Assembly (NCBI GenBank): GCA_026770025.1
Contig: JAMXDE010000013.1
Location: forward strand, 496,001-560,000
Length of the DNA stretch: 64,000 nt
Source of the DNA: Craspedostauros australis
Taxonomy: Eukaryota; Bacillariophyta; Bacillariophyceae; Mastogloiales; Achnanthaceae
Reading direction: 5' to 3'
Position 1 is the stretch's first letter. The number at the start of each line of letters is the position of its first letter. This document shows positions 43,025 to 53,653 of this stretch, piece after piece. The position numbers were made by a program, and so were the translations under genes. Below the pieces are notes generated by a model. It was given only the letters and a program-made list of their open reading frames with translations, had not been told where the DNA came from and ran no database searches.

Positions 43025-43401
43025 ATGGCACGAATGAAGTCATCATCCTCAGTCGGATATGGAGCCGTCCTTGCCAGCCACTACCCTGATAGCTTCCAAG
43101 AGTTATTCAAATATCTCATGATGTGTGCCAATGCAAATGTCGTGCAGCCAATCGTGCCACCACTCGCAAATCGTGCCAACATTGCGGCTGCCCTCCTCAA
43201 GGCCTCGTGGATGGAAATCACGTCCGACACACCCAAAGATTGTAAGTTGAGATCCTGAGAGATTTCAATTCTGTTTCAGATGCCACTGCCTTGCCATTGC
43301 GGAGATTGCCTTCATCGCGTGAAGTGGGGCGATTCGAGATGTCAACTGCTCTCCCATTCTATTTTCGAGATTTTGGCACTCTTCAGTTGAAGTTCATCTA
43401 A
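43025..43401 (+). CDS. Small hypothetical gene with a 38-base intron
   Basis: Exon 43025-43241 and exon 43280-43401 join across a 38-base intron (GTAAGTTG...TGTTTCAG). The frame stays open through both, giving 112 residues. Without splicing the frame stops at 43258. The sequence (SHYPDSFQELFKYLMMCANA...) is partly helical, with no recognised domain. It may be the 3' end of a longer gene, since an open frame precedes it in another phase. Support comes only from the good splice signals and frame continuity. Confidence 0.35.
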
Positions 43402-44199
43402 AGAACAGACTACTTTTCACTCAGTGTGTTCCTTGTCGCACCATGAAATTATTTTGGCTCAAAATTTGGCGCGGAACCTCCCACCAACAAATACAGAACA
43501 ATTCCTCTTTTCCCTCCTTCTCCCACTTTCACTCATGAATCACCACTGACTCAAACACTACTTGAGTCAATGGGATCAAGGCATCCCCGGAACTATATGC
43601 TCTTCTGAACTCTTGCGATGCAGTCAACCTGAATTCCATTGTCAGCTATGCCAGCTGACAACCCTGCACGACAATAGCCAGGAGATCCTCCCTGCTTCAA
43701 TACATGCAGGGAATCCTACATCAATTCCCTTGGCTAGACAACCTGTGTTCTTGATCTCAACTTCAATCAAGGTGTCAAGGCTTTGCACTCGAACGTAGAA
43801 TGACTATGATGAGATAGTGGAGAAAGAGAGAAAGAGAGGACCCGTCCGCTCTCAGCACTGAACCTCCAAAGGTCAGTGCAGAGCCGCACTACTCAACTGA
43901 TTATCGTTTCTTCATCCTCCATCTCAAACTGATCAACTCACAATGCAGACTATTCAAATAACAAATAGCACAACTCAAGATCAGCACAACAACACTAATC
44001 TACTTCATTGTCATTCACTACTAATCCCCAGACGGTCGCCCCAAGTTGACTTCATCATCAGATTCTTCGAATCTGGCAGTCAACTAGGCCATCCTTTCCG
44101 GATCGTGTCACAACAGTACACGAAAATCTAACTTCTTCCATTCACTTCTTCAGTTGTGCCGCATGTTCCCTTGCTTTCCTTTCTCACAAATCTCCCATG
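43402..44199. other. Intergenic
   Basis: Nothing supported. A GAGAAAGAGAG patch lies near 43820-43838. Confidence 0.5.
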
Positions 44200-44762
44200 A
44201 CTCAACTGCGCAACTGCACAACTCCATCACCATGGGTTCCAAACACCTCATACCAAGGTTGGGATCCTCAAGCGGAGACTGAAGGAAGCGCGGCAGGAGG
44301 ACCACATTGCCAACGAGGTCCATCTGGCAGCAGAAGCGAGGTATCGCATGGTCGCGCAAGATCGGGATGTTCATCGACTGCTCGCTTGCGATTCCAGTTC
44401 GCTTGAGCACTGAAAGCCAGAACCAATATCTTCACGACAAGCTTGCTGGCAAGGAACTCATGTGAGAAATTTTGGGACTACTGAGAGGTCGATTCACTCT
44501 TCGCAGATCACCGCGTGATCATGTTGATGCCAGAACTTCCAACCAATCCAGAGATTGCGACATCGCCACGGACAGCAGCGGAGAGGAGGAAGACGATGAC
44601 ATCAGTGACAATACAAGCGAACAAAGCCTTTCGGGTGACATCGCTGATGTTGACATTGACGATGATGAAAGTCACATCGATAATGGAGACATCAGAAGCT
44701 TGCAGGACGGAAGTGAGATGGACCAGAGATCCCATAAAATGGACACGAATAATATCCACAAG
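44200..44762 (+). pseudogene. Decayed coding-like remnant, coiled coil plus acidic stretch
   Basis: One frame reads a charged helix (LKRRLKEARQEDHIANEVHL) and stops near 44406. Another frame continues with QNQYLHDKLAGKEL, a TGA, and then an acidic stretch (SSGEEEDDDISDN). The pieces look like one protein broken by a frameshift and a stop, but I do not recognise it. It sits directly outside the DNA transposon. Confidence 0.3.
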
Positions 44763-44772
44763 GAGAAAACCC

Positions 44773-44788
44773 TTGCGTCAGGGCGCAA
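44773..44788 (+). repeat. Left 16-bp palindromic end motif
   Basis: TTGCGTCAGGGCGCAA differs by one base from the right-hand motif. It is almost self-complementary (TTGCG...CGCAA). Confidence 0.75.
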
Positions 44789-45091
44789 CCCGTGTTTTTT
44801 AACCCACGTAGAATCCAATCGAATTTTCTTTTTAGACTAATGCGACTGGTCGGTCCAATTCTTCCTCTCCCAGCACACTCCAGTTCGCTCTGGTTCCCTC
44901 TTGTTTTGGGTGTTGCGACCGTTGGCTTTTCTGCTCTGTTGAGTATCGTCGACATGCGGCTTTCCGATGCCGAAGTTGACGTCTGTGTGTTTGTTGGTGT
45001 TGGCTTGCATGTTGTATTCACATCTTCTGCACAACCAAAGACTTTCAGCTGGCTCTTCTCCTTGTCAACCAACATCTACCTACATGCAAAC

Positions 45092-48000
45092 ATGGACTCT
45101 CTCTTAGAAGCGATTTCTGGCGTAGAATCCGCCAACGTCGTCGACGTCCCGATGCTTTCCGAGGCTGGTGGGTTGGATGATGGTGACGACGCAGCTCCTG
45201 AGCCTGGGTCCGCTCATGCCACAGGCAGATCCCCTGAGGCATGGGATGCCAACTTGGATACTGCCAATGTTGGAGTATCCGACAACAACAACGTTTCATA
45301 CATGCGGAGCGACGATGAAGGCGCTGTGGAAAATCCCGATGTCCACCCACATTCAGAGGACTTCGGTGCTTTCCCTTCCGCCAAGTTCGGCGTGAGCCAG
45401 GACGTTTGTCTGCCCTCCAGCATTGGTGACTCCGATAAGGTCTTGAACTGGTCGGTGTTGTGCCCAGAGGTGCATCAAACAAAGGTCTCTGTCTCCGCGG
45501 CCCACGACTTCGCTCTCCACAATGCGAGCCATGAGATCCGCAGGGCAAGAGCTGCTGTGTTGCAGCTCTTCCCAAAAGCAGCCCCTGGTTGCCAACCTTT
45601 CGTTCCCACCCATCACCATCTGGTGGATTACTTACTTGGCCGCTCCTCCTCCATCTACACCAATGCATTCGGTCCAGGCGGATTGGGGTTCGAGTACCTG
45701 GACTATGTTCAGTTCCTTTATGGTTTCTGCGAGCAGATGATTCAAAACGTGACCGTGAAGCGCGTCTACGACTCCGGGGCTGCGACGTACTTGCCCCACT
45801 TTCCGACGAAGGCAACGTACTTGTCATTGTGGTCCACAATCAGGGACAACGGCGAATCTGGCAACACTGTTGGCCATCGTTTCCTGTGGTCCGATTTGGA
45901 GGCGGCAATCAACACGCCCTTTCAAAAAATCTTCCTCCGCGGCACCAACTCCCATCGTGTGGTCACGCTGGACGACGACAAAGTTCATTGTCGTAGCTCT
46001 GCCGAGAGCAGTTGCTTGCTCAACATGCGCCACACGCAGGCGAACCGCGAAGGGTAAGACTGACAGGATGTATGCGCGTCTTCCAGCGTGACTGGATGTG
46101 TCATTGCTGTTTCTCCAGATCACTCACTCACCTTCGCCTTCCATTTCTACATGAATCCATTCAGTATGACTGTCAACACTTTGGTACAGACAGCATCAGG
46201 GCTTGTTGTGGGGGTTGCTGCGTCTTGCGACGGAATCGACGACGACAACCGTCAGCTCCTTGCACAGCTCGCCCAGACCGACGGCCGTCTCCGTCATACA
46301 ACACTGATGGCCGACCGAGGCTATCTCAACGAGTCCATCACTCGTGAGTTATTGTCCAAGAGCGCAGACATCGAGGGCACACACATGCGCAGCGGCCATC
46401 TCCCATTCACCTTCAATCAGTACAATGGAAGCAGCAAACGGCAGATTGATGTTGGCAAGCCAGGCCCAAGACGCTTGTCCATCGCGACGACCACAAGCAT
46501 GTCTGGACGCCAATTAGGACTGTATGCATACCGAAACAAACAAAAGGCTGTCCTTGCAATGTCCACAGATACTCCTTCCTTTGCTTGGGACATCAATCTC
46601 AAGAGCTCACAAGAGCAACAAATGTACCAAGACATGACAAAGAGGAAGGAAGGAGATGATCCAAGATCAGCAACATATCCTCGTTTCTTTCGGCAATGCC
46701 TCCCCTTGCAGGAGTGTTCATCAACATACCGGACAGCGTCATGTCGTGCCCACAGTGGTACTCCTGGCACACCATCCCCTTCCTCGAATATTCCAGCAGC
46801 ACCTCCAACTGCTGCACTCGCGAATGATATTCCTGCCACACGCCGGCTCCAGAAATCTTCCACGCCTTCTCGGATCACAAACACAACAAATGAAGACGAG
46901 ACCTGCTTGGCATGGGAAGAGAAGCTGTGGAGTCTGGAGGTTGATGGATTGACATGCGAACAAGGAGACCATCTCTGGTTCGTGCATAGGAGGTACTCAT
47001 TCACATCGACGTCAACGTTTGCCATGATCCAGGAGGTCCTCAAGAGTGGTGAGTGGAGCAGCCCAGACAGCGGCCATGTCTTCAACCGAGAAGCGTGGGA
47101 AGACGTCGGGCGGTACATGGGATTCGATATCGCCGGGACGAAAGAAGCATACACAGTGGATGTAGCTCAGCAGAAACATGGATTAGTAGCGTCCAAGTTT
47201 CACACGAAGCTGACCAATCCTACGTATGACTCCCAAGATTTGGAACAATACATGCGTACCGTCGTCGACGAACCAGACGGTGATGATGAAGTGATGCCCA
47301 TTGAAGTGCTCACCGCCATGATGCACTTATTCTATGGAAGTCGGAACAGGCGCAAACCCTCCACCCTGAGAGCGATGCTTGGAAACATCCTGGACGAACC
47401 AGACAAGCTCAGGCGGAGATTCATGGCCATGAACACGGTGACTTTGAAGAGGCAGCTAAGTCTGCGCTTCCCAACACAGACGGAAACCGACGCATCAAAC
47501 GAACGAATGATTGACCGGCTGATCGCAGCGACAATGAATAAGCCAAACTCAAAGGAAGAGAGAGCAACACTAGTTTCTAACAACGAAGCTGACACACCCT
47601 GGATGTCGTCATTGAAGACTTCGTTGGCGTCGACCATGCTACGAACCTGGTTCATGACGCCACTTCGCGGGAAAGCAGCGAAAGATGCAAAACTGGGCCA
47701 CAACAATGAGTTGCCGTTGATACGGAAAGCAATGGAGACCATGAAAGTGGATGGCGAGCGTTCTCGAATCAAGGCAGCATATCGGTCAGGGCTGGTATGC
47801 AGGAAAGATGCCAGGTACGCCCGTGCTTCGGTAGACTTCCTGGCTGTGGTGGGAGACCCGGGCAGCAGCACTACAGATGAAGTATTTGTGGTTGAGGTGA
47901 AAACCAGAACCAACACCACAACGCAAGACATGGAAACAGCACACCAGCAGGGCGCGCGGGTGCGTGGTGATCTCGGAGAAGGGAATCATGTGTTCGTGGA

Positions 48001-48107
48001 TAGGCAAGACCAACGCTGGCTGGCACTGTTCCGAAGGCGGTCGGAAATGATTCAACTGTTGCATCATTCATATGTTTTCGGAGTTCCAGGGGCGCTGATG
48101 ATTATAG
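45092..48107 (+). CDS. DDE transposase with C-terminal PD-(D/E)XK nuclease-like domain
   Basis: Exon 45092-46053 joins exon 46087-48107 across a 33-base intron (GTAAGACTGACAG...CTTCCAG). The phases agree, and the exon 2 frame begins VTGCVIAVSPDHSL. The start is placed at MDSLLEAISG; the frame is open from ATG 44840 too. The DDE part has SHRVVTLDDDKVH (first Asp) and LMADRGYLNESI (second Asp), as in IS4-like transposases. Past a Pro/Ser/Thr-rich linker, the end carries ASVDFLAVVGD and DEVFVVEVKTRT, the D...E-x-K pattern of YqaJ-like nucleases. The frame stops at 48118, but a GTAAGC donor at 48108 allows a join to the next frame. Which DDE superfamily it belongs to I cannot settle by eye. Confidence 0.65.
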
Positions 48108-48137
48108 GTAAGCATTGATGTTCGGTTCGCGCGCCGG

Positions 48138-49808
48138 ATGGATGCTTGCAGTCGCAGTCTGGACTCGATTCTCACCACACTACGTCTGTTTTCTTCCCAT
48201 CCTTACGTTCGTGGCACACCCGGATCCTCTTTTGGAGAAGGTGATGCCACGGGGAACGTAATCCAAACTATGGCAACTAGGTTTGAATCGTCTCTCATCC
48301 AATCCTATTGTACTGTGCTACAAGACCTCCACAAGCTCATGTTGGCATTTGCATACATGGAGGCCGGTACGAAACCAACCTCAACTCCATCCTGGAAATT
48401 TCTGGAAAGCTACCTCCAAACCAAACGGAATCCTCACAAGAGGGGTTCGGGAGGGTCTAGCGTGGCTCATCTCACGAGAGAAGACGTCCTGCACGACTTG
48501 TTGATATGGAGGGCCTGTCAAGACTTGCCTTCTCCGGTTCCAAGAGTGCATACGTTCGTCCCCGCGATCATTTCATGCTGGAACGCGTTCAAGGGTGGAT
48601 CAGACGTGGTCACCCGCATGATACGACAGAACCAGGCACACCCACCGCACTCCACATTCCAATGCAAGATTGTGTCGCGATTGATGGAAGTCGTGATCAT
48701 CGCATTGCACAAGCTCCAGCAGTACTGCTGTACAAAGGATATCTATACAAATGCAGATCTGGAGAAGACTCCAACTATTCATCACTTCCGCTGCATGATG
48801 AATCATCGCCAAGGGCTTGTTGCATCAATTCGGAAAATCCGAGACACGCTTGGCAGCTGGGCCAAATCTCTGAAGGACAGAGAACAAGATGATCGAAGCA
48901 GCATACAACGTATAGCAGCTCTTGCGGTACCAGCCATGGAGGTGCCAGTGGAAAGCGCAGATCGCGCCAGTGAAGGGAGAAGGACGGATGCAAACGAAGC
49001 GACGGACCGTCGATCGGTACGGAGACTGCTGTCGGAAGGTTTGGAGGCGACGACGGAGAAAGGCTCGGACATGAACAGGCGTGTTTGCAAAGGCAGCCAT
49101 GCTCCAGTGCATCTGGTGTCGAGAAGGGGCTCATGTGTTGTCTGCGGCGTATTGACTCCATGGATGTGCATGGAGTGCCACCTCCATGCGTGTGTTGCGC
49201 CCACGGCGCACCACGGAAGGTGGATGCAGTACTGCGGCATCGAAACGAAAGTCACAATGTGCCAGCTTCGACACAACAACAAAGAGCTAGAGGCAAGCAA
49301 CACCTGTTTCCGCCTTCTTCATGGAAGGGACAGAACTTGGATTGGCAAGACGAAACAAACCTTTGTGAAGTGGAACAAGAAGAACAAGCCATCGAGAAGG
49401 AACAAAGCTGTAGAGGGCATGCCAGATGGAGGAGAGCCAGACTCCAACCGAAATACAAACGAACAGGGCGCAATGGAGGAAAGTCCCAACACCAACAGAG
49501 TTTCGGCGAGGAACACAGTTTCGAGAAGGAAGCGAGCTGTGGCAAGCATATCGGACGAAGCAGAACCGGACAGCGGCCGAAAGGCAAGCAACCGTCGCAC
49601 AATGAAGATACCACACGGCATAACAACAAGATCGAGAGCAACAGCCGAAGAGACGGCATCTCGGAAGCGTGAAAGGACTCTGGAGGCTGCGAAAGCATCA
49701 CCCCGGCGCTCCCTGCGCAATCAACAAGGCATTTTTGAAGCGGCGATGAAACGAGAGGTGGAGCGGAAGGAAGAATCCCAAGGGAAACGTCAGAGATGTA
49801 AACTCTAA
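48138..49808 (+). CDS. Cysteine-rich protein of the same transposon, possibly its last exon
   Basis: A 556-residue frame from ATG 48138. A zinc-binding module is visible near residues 325-360 (RRGSCVVCGVLTPWMCMECHLHAC), resembling the cysteine/histidine cluster at the end of piggyBac-type transposases. Long basic, low-complexity segments follow. Alternatively it is exon 3 of the upstream transposase. An intron from 48108 to 48237 or 48240 (GTAAGC...TTGGAG) keeps the phase and would give one protein of about 1,520 residues. The first 250 residues are helical with no known domain. Confidence 0.5.
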   Translation: MDACSRSLDSILTTLRLFSSHPYVRGTPGSSFGEGDATGNVIQTMATRFESSLIQSYCTVLQDLHKLMLAFAYMEAGTKPTSTPSWKFLESYLQTKRNPHKRGSGGSSVAHLTREDVLHDLLIWRACQDLPSPVPRVHTFVPAIISCWNAFKGGSDVVTRMIRQNQAHPPHSTFQCKIVSRLMEVVIIALHKLQQYCCTKDIYTNADLEKTPTIHHFRCMMNHRQGLVASIRKIRDTLGSWAKSLKDREQDDRSSIQRIAALAVPAMEVPVESADRASEGRRTDANEATDRRSVRRLLSEGLEATTEKGSDMNRRVCKGSHAPVHLVSRRGSCVVCGVLTPWMCMECHLHACVAPTAHHGRWMQYCGIETKVTMCQLRHNNKELEASNTCFRLLHGRDRTWIGKTKQTFVKWNKKNKPSRRNKAVEGMPDGGEPDSNRNTNEQGAMEESPNTNRVSARNTVSRRKRAVASISDEAEPDSGRKASNRRTMKIPHGITTRSRATAEETASRKRERTLEAAKASPRRSLRNQQGIFEAAMKREVERKEESQGKRQRCKL

Positions 49809-50000
49809 ACATACTAGCAGTTGTTGATGGAATAACACAAGTACATCCCTTTGAAACTGCATGAGGATCGACAATGGACGGCGCATTGCGAGCAAAAGAC
49901 TGAACAGAAAACTCTCTAAATAAACCGATTTAGATTGCGACCATTCGATGTGGTCAATCAGAAACAAGTCTCGTGTAAAATTTACGCGTTAATTTTGGGG

Positions 50001-50056
50001 TTGCGTCAGGACGCAAGGTTTTGGAGGTTGTGTCGGACTGTTGCGTCCTGACGCAA
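50001..50056 (-). repeat. Right end: two 16-bp palindromic motifs in inverted orientation
   Basis: 50001-50016 and 50041-50056 are exact reverse complements of each other, separated by 24 bases, and each is nearly self-complementary. With the left motif they form the likely inverted ends of the transposon. Confidence 0.75.
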
Positions 50057-50763
50057 TTTTTCGACTTTTGTGCGACGAAAAATCCTTGTGGATATAAGCA
50101 TGGAGGCTGACAACAACAACAGTGACGACGAATTCTACGATCCACGCGAGAAAATGTCCGACGATGATCTCGTCACATCCGGAGCGCCGATCGGCACATC
50201 TCAGAATTTGCAGACACAGGCGCAGGCACAACAAGGCATGGCAGGTTCCTCAAGCACGCTGAGAGCCATCGCACATCGTCACCAAACAAGAGCGGCGTCG
50301 TTCTGCGGAGATGACGGATGAGGAGAATTCCACTTCCTTGCTGCACACACACACACATGCTGGCACACAAACACTGAAGAACAGATGGAGGACAGAAAGG
50401 CCAACAATGAGAAGATATCTCGATCACATCGCATCACCACATATCGATGTGATCCGGAAACATCATCAAGATAACGAATTAAGAGTACATCTTTACACGT
50501 TACAATACGGTCGTGGAACAATCGTTTGCATCCTGTGCTGCGCCGCGCCTTGCCAGTTGTGCATTCTTGTACTTCCATGTACTAGTATAGTATGATATGG
50601 TACCTTTGCCCATGACTTCAAGGGAGCATATCCAAAGATGAACTACACAACTTGACTGCAGTCTCAACCACTCCGTCCAGACATCCATACGAGTGCACTT
50701 GCGTTCTTGTCGTACAACTCGCGGAGTACTTTGAACTTGTCTTGTTCGAGGCCAGCTCATCGA
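50057..50763. other. Intergenic with a small acidic frame
   Basis: A 73-codon frame begins at ATG 50100 (MEADNNNSDDEFYDPREK). It has an acidic motif but no domain, and could be an orphan exon. A CA repeat lies near 50343-50355. Nothing else. Confidence 0.35.
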
Positions 50764-51047
50764 GGAAGCGTTATGTGCGAACTAAAACGAAGACTCGGTG
50801 ATGCCATGCTTGGCTACCTGGAATGTCTGTGTCTGCAGGGGGGGGGGGGGGGGCGTCCTGTGTCTTTGTCCTCAGCGCGCAGACGACGGAATGGTTCATC
50901 GAATGCGGATTTGACGAGGTCGATGTCAGCTGGCTGTCACCCAGCCATCACAGCACGTACGATACCAAGCGCAACAACATGATATGCATCAAGAAGATCA
51001 CCAATGTTCGGGGTTTGGATGCCTCCGAAATGTGGTGGAATAGATAG
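50764..51047 (+). pseudogene. C-terminal fragment of N-acetylglutamate synthase, split by a G run
   Basis: Before the G run one frame reads RRLGDAMLGYLECLCLQ. After it another frame reads CVFVLSAQTTEWFIECGFDEVDVSWL and continues to a TAG-type end at 51047. Together they match the end of the GNAT domain of arginine-pathway N-acetylglutamate synthase. In other organisms that domain reads GD..L.YLE...VFVLSTQTxxWF..RGF. The frame changes inside 50838-50853, sixteen G in a row. No upstream part of the enzyme is seen, so this is a fragment. Alternatively the G run is mis-sized and the fragment is a pseudo-exon captured by the neighbouring mobile elements. Confidence 0.6.
50838..50853 (+). repeat. 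Homopolymer of sixteen G
   Basis: A run of 16 consecutive G in an otherwise mixed sequence. It lies inside the enzyme fragment at 50764-51047 and changes its reading frame. Confidence 0.95.
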
Positions 51048-51756
51048 ATTACACAAGAAAGGTGCAGTGGGTGCAATGGGCACAATGCATAGTCGTATGT
51101 AGCGTATTATAGGAGCTGCACGAGCACATCACATCACAACATAGCATAGTATAGCATACGAGCATTGTATGGTGTGTATTCGTTGCGCTCTACTCTACTC
51201 TGCTCCACCAATACATGACGATCGTGCTAGTGGCAGTGTCGTCGGCAGGGCACGAGCAGAGATGAATGATCAGAGGATGCATCGTTGGTGCACCAGTGAC
51301 GAGTACAGACGCGTGGACTTGATGGCAGCAAAGATCGCGAGGGTTGCACATGTGTGATGAAAAGTAAGTGGAGTACTGGCATGGCACGATGTGGTACAGA
51401 CGTACGAGTGCGGTACCAACAAAGAGGAGCCTTTGCCATTCGATTGGTTTGCGCAACACACCCATTGTGCTGGCGCTCCGATCGACGCAGTTGAGGCCTT
51501 GGAGCGTTTTTTTGTGTGTGGTTCGGCTGGAATTTTTCCGACCAGAGCGGCACGACACAACGCGATGGCTCCACAACGCACACCATTCACGACACAAAAA
51601 TAACGGTCCTCGTCACAAAATCACATCACTCATCACAAAACACAAAACACACACCACACATCACAATCCTCCATGCCATCAAACAGACGATGCGCACACA
51701 GGCACTCCAATCACAGGTGTGTCTAAAACATATAATACTACTACTTCGACTTGCAG
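51048..51756. other. Intergenic
   Basis: No gene supported. The short frames on both strands show no domain. It may contain the 3' untranslated part and end of the mariner element. Confidence 0.45.
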
Positions 51757-53653
51757 TTACATCTCTGCTGTGTTGGTATCCTGCCCTGCTTTGCTGTGAT
51801 GCTCGTCCTTGCCAGCGAACATGGCCACTTCGAATGTGTTCATGGTGGGTGCTGCTTCGGCTTTGCTATTGCTGTTGCGAGGCTCAATGACCTCGGCTTT
51901 GCTCGTGCTGGGCGTCTTCTTCTTCTTGCCTTTGTTCTGTTGCTCATCCTCCTCGTTGGCTTTGGTGGTTGCGACGATTTGCTTCTCCAGCAACGGAATG
52001 AGGCTGCTGGTTGTTGGCAAGTTCGTTTTCAGGCACTGCAGTCCACTGACAGCCATCACCTTGAGGGAATGATCATACATACCTTTGATGTCGGGATTGG
52101 TGTACTTGAAGCCAGCTGATTTGTCTTTCTTGCCTGTTGCAGCTGGTTTCTTGGTGGTCGTGTTGGTGCCTCCTTCTCCAACGCGAAGTCCGTGTGAGAC
52201 AGTAACGCCGATCTTGTTGCTATCCTCGTCAAATTCAGTGAACGTTTGTTTCCGCACGTTCATGCTCAGTCCTTTGCACTCCGTCACAAATTCGTCACCT
52301 CCTTCCGCAGCACAAATTGTGTAGGCGATCTGATGGTGGCGAACATACGCATGCGCCACCTTGTCCAGCTCGAATTGCTCCCAACAGGTTTCACAAGCAC
52401 CCCACAACGCCTCGGTGGTGAACATGCGACTCCCGTGGTGCTTACCTTGATGTGCTGACACGTGTTTCGACATCGCTGGGAATATCGCATCGTCTTTCAC
52501 ATTCGTGATGGGAGAATTTGGTGGTTGCAGTCGGAAGTGCCATCCGCGACTGTCGAACTGCTCGTTGATGAACCTGAGTAGTTCCGTGTCTCTGTGTGGC
52601 CCTGCGCCATCCATCTGGTACCGAATCACCACGTTCTTTCCCGTTTTGTCCCTGAGTTTGTTGGCAAGCGAATCCAGTGCGGGGATTTCTTTTTCGCGGA
52701 AGAAATTCTTGAGGCTGTATTTCGGCTTGGGCTTATCACGATGACCATCTGTTTCCTTGCTGCCTGTGATCTCCAGGGGTTGAAAGTACAGTTCACCCTT
52801 CTTGCGAGAGATTTTGTTCTTATCAGGAAGGTGCTTGTACTGGGTTGGCGAGACCCAAGTTCGCTCGTACGTGGCCTTCTGCGCCCGAGCCATGCGCCCA
52901 ACACGTTCGAAGCTGACCCAATACCTTTCCTCCGTTCTCAAAGCAGTTGTCTGTTGGAGCGAACGCTGTTGATGCAATTGCCATGGTCTTTTCAATGTGG
53001 CACTTGTGGTGCACAGGGTGTTCGATAGGCTTAACTCCCATCTGGGGCACATGTTTGAGATGCTTCCAAGCGACGATAGAGTAGAGCCGCTTCTCATCTA
53101 TGTGGACAACACCAACTTGCGTATTCGGGAACAGCTTAGCTGATTCCCAGAACACACAGAAGTCCTTGGCCCAGATTTCGCGCTTCACCTTGATGACGCC
53201 CTTGATCTTGGGGAGCATTGTTGTAGAACGGTATTCGCTGCCCTCCAATCCCATCATGTATGGTCGAATGGTGTCTTTGCAGACACATTGGACATTGCCC
53301 CTTCCTGCTAGTTTGCGTGCAACATCGTCCCACAAGATTGTGCCATTGCATCGTTGCAACACATCCTGGAGCTCAAATTGCAGGAAGGGACCACGCTCCA
53401 ACCACAAATCAGCCAGCACTTTTGCGGATGCCAGCTCTTCAGGCGAAGCATGGTCAAAGGCATAAGAGCTGTCCTCAGTCGTCAACCGTTGTTGTGGATG
53501 TTTAAGCCGCAGTTGTTTCACGAAGATGGCACGCGGCGTGAAGGATTGCTGTTGCTTCTTGGAGCAGGTGAAGATGGTGCTCCCCGCGTCGCTGCGCTTC
53601 TTCCGTTCCAGCCTGTTCTGTTGGAATTTCTTGATGTTGCGATCGACAGTGCT
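51757..53653 (-). pseudogene. Tc1/mariner-type transposase, frameshifted and 5'-truncated
   Basis: Read on the minus strand, the catalytic Asp triad is present: VVHIDEKRLYSI, IRYQMDGAGPHRDTE and QPPNSPITNVKDDAIF. The N-terminal part (FLQFELQDVLQRCNGTILWDD) is a helix-turn-helix-like region. The C-terminal part is a lysine-rich tail. One extra G in the GGG at 52918-52920 (plus strand ccc) breaks the frame between ENGGKVL and VSFERVGRMARAQ; both halves remain open. The coding sequence begins without an ATG at 53653, exactly where an LTR-like sequence starts, so the front was removed by that insertion. Not functional as it stands. Confidence 0.85.

Larger units (their letters stand above)
44773..50056 (+). 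mobile_element. DNA transposon with DDE transposase, PD-(D/E)XK-like domain and cysteine-rich protein
   Basis: The element is bounded on the left by TTGCGTCAGGGCGCAA (44773-44788) and on the right by TTGCGTCAGGACGCAA (50001-50016) and its exact reverse complement (50041-50056). Just inside both sides lie CCC, a T/A-rich stretch and TTAA (44799-44802; 49989-49992), in mirrored order. Between them are a transposase gene with a nuclease-like domain and a further gene ending in a basic tail. The exact ends and any target duplication are not certain. The transposase resembles IS4/piggyBac-related DDE enzymes. Confidence 0.65.

Noticed and set aside
48108-48240. Certainty that the transposase and the following frame form one protein
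   Set aside because: The join is phase-consistent but the acceptor is weak; I list the two as separate features.
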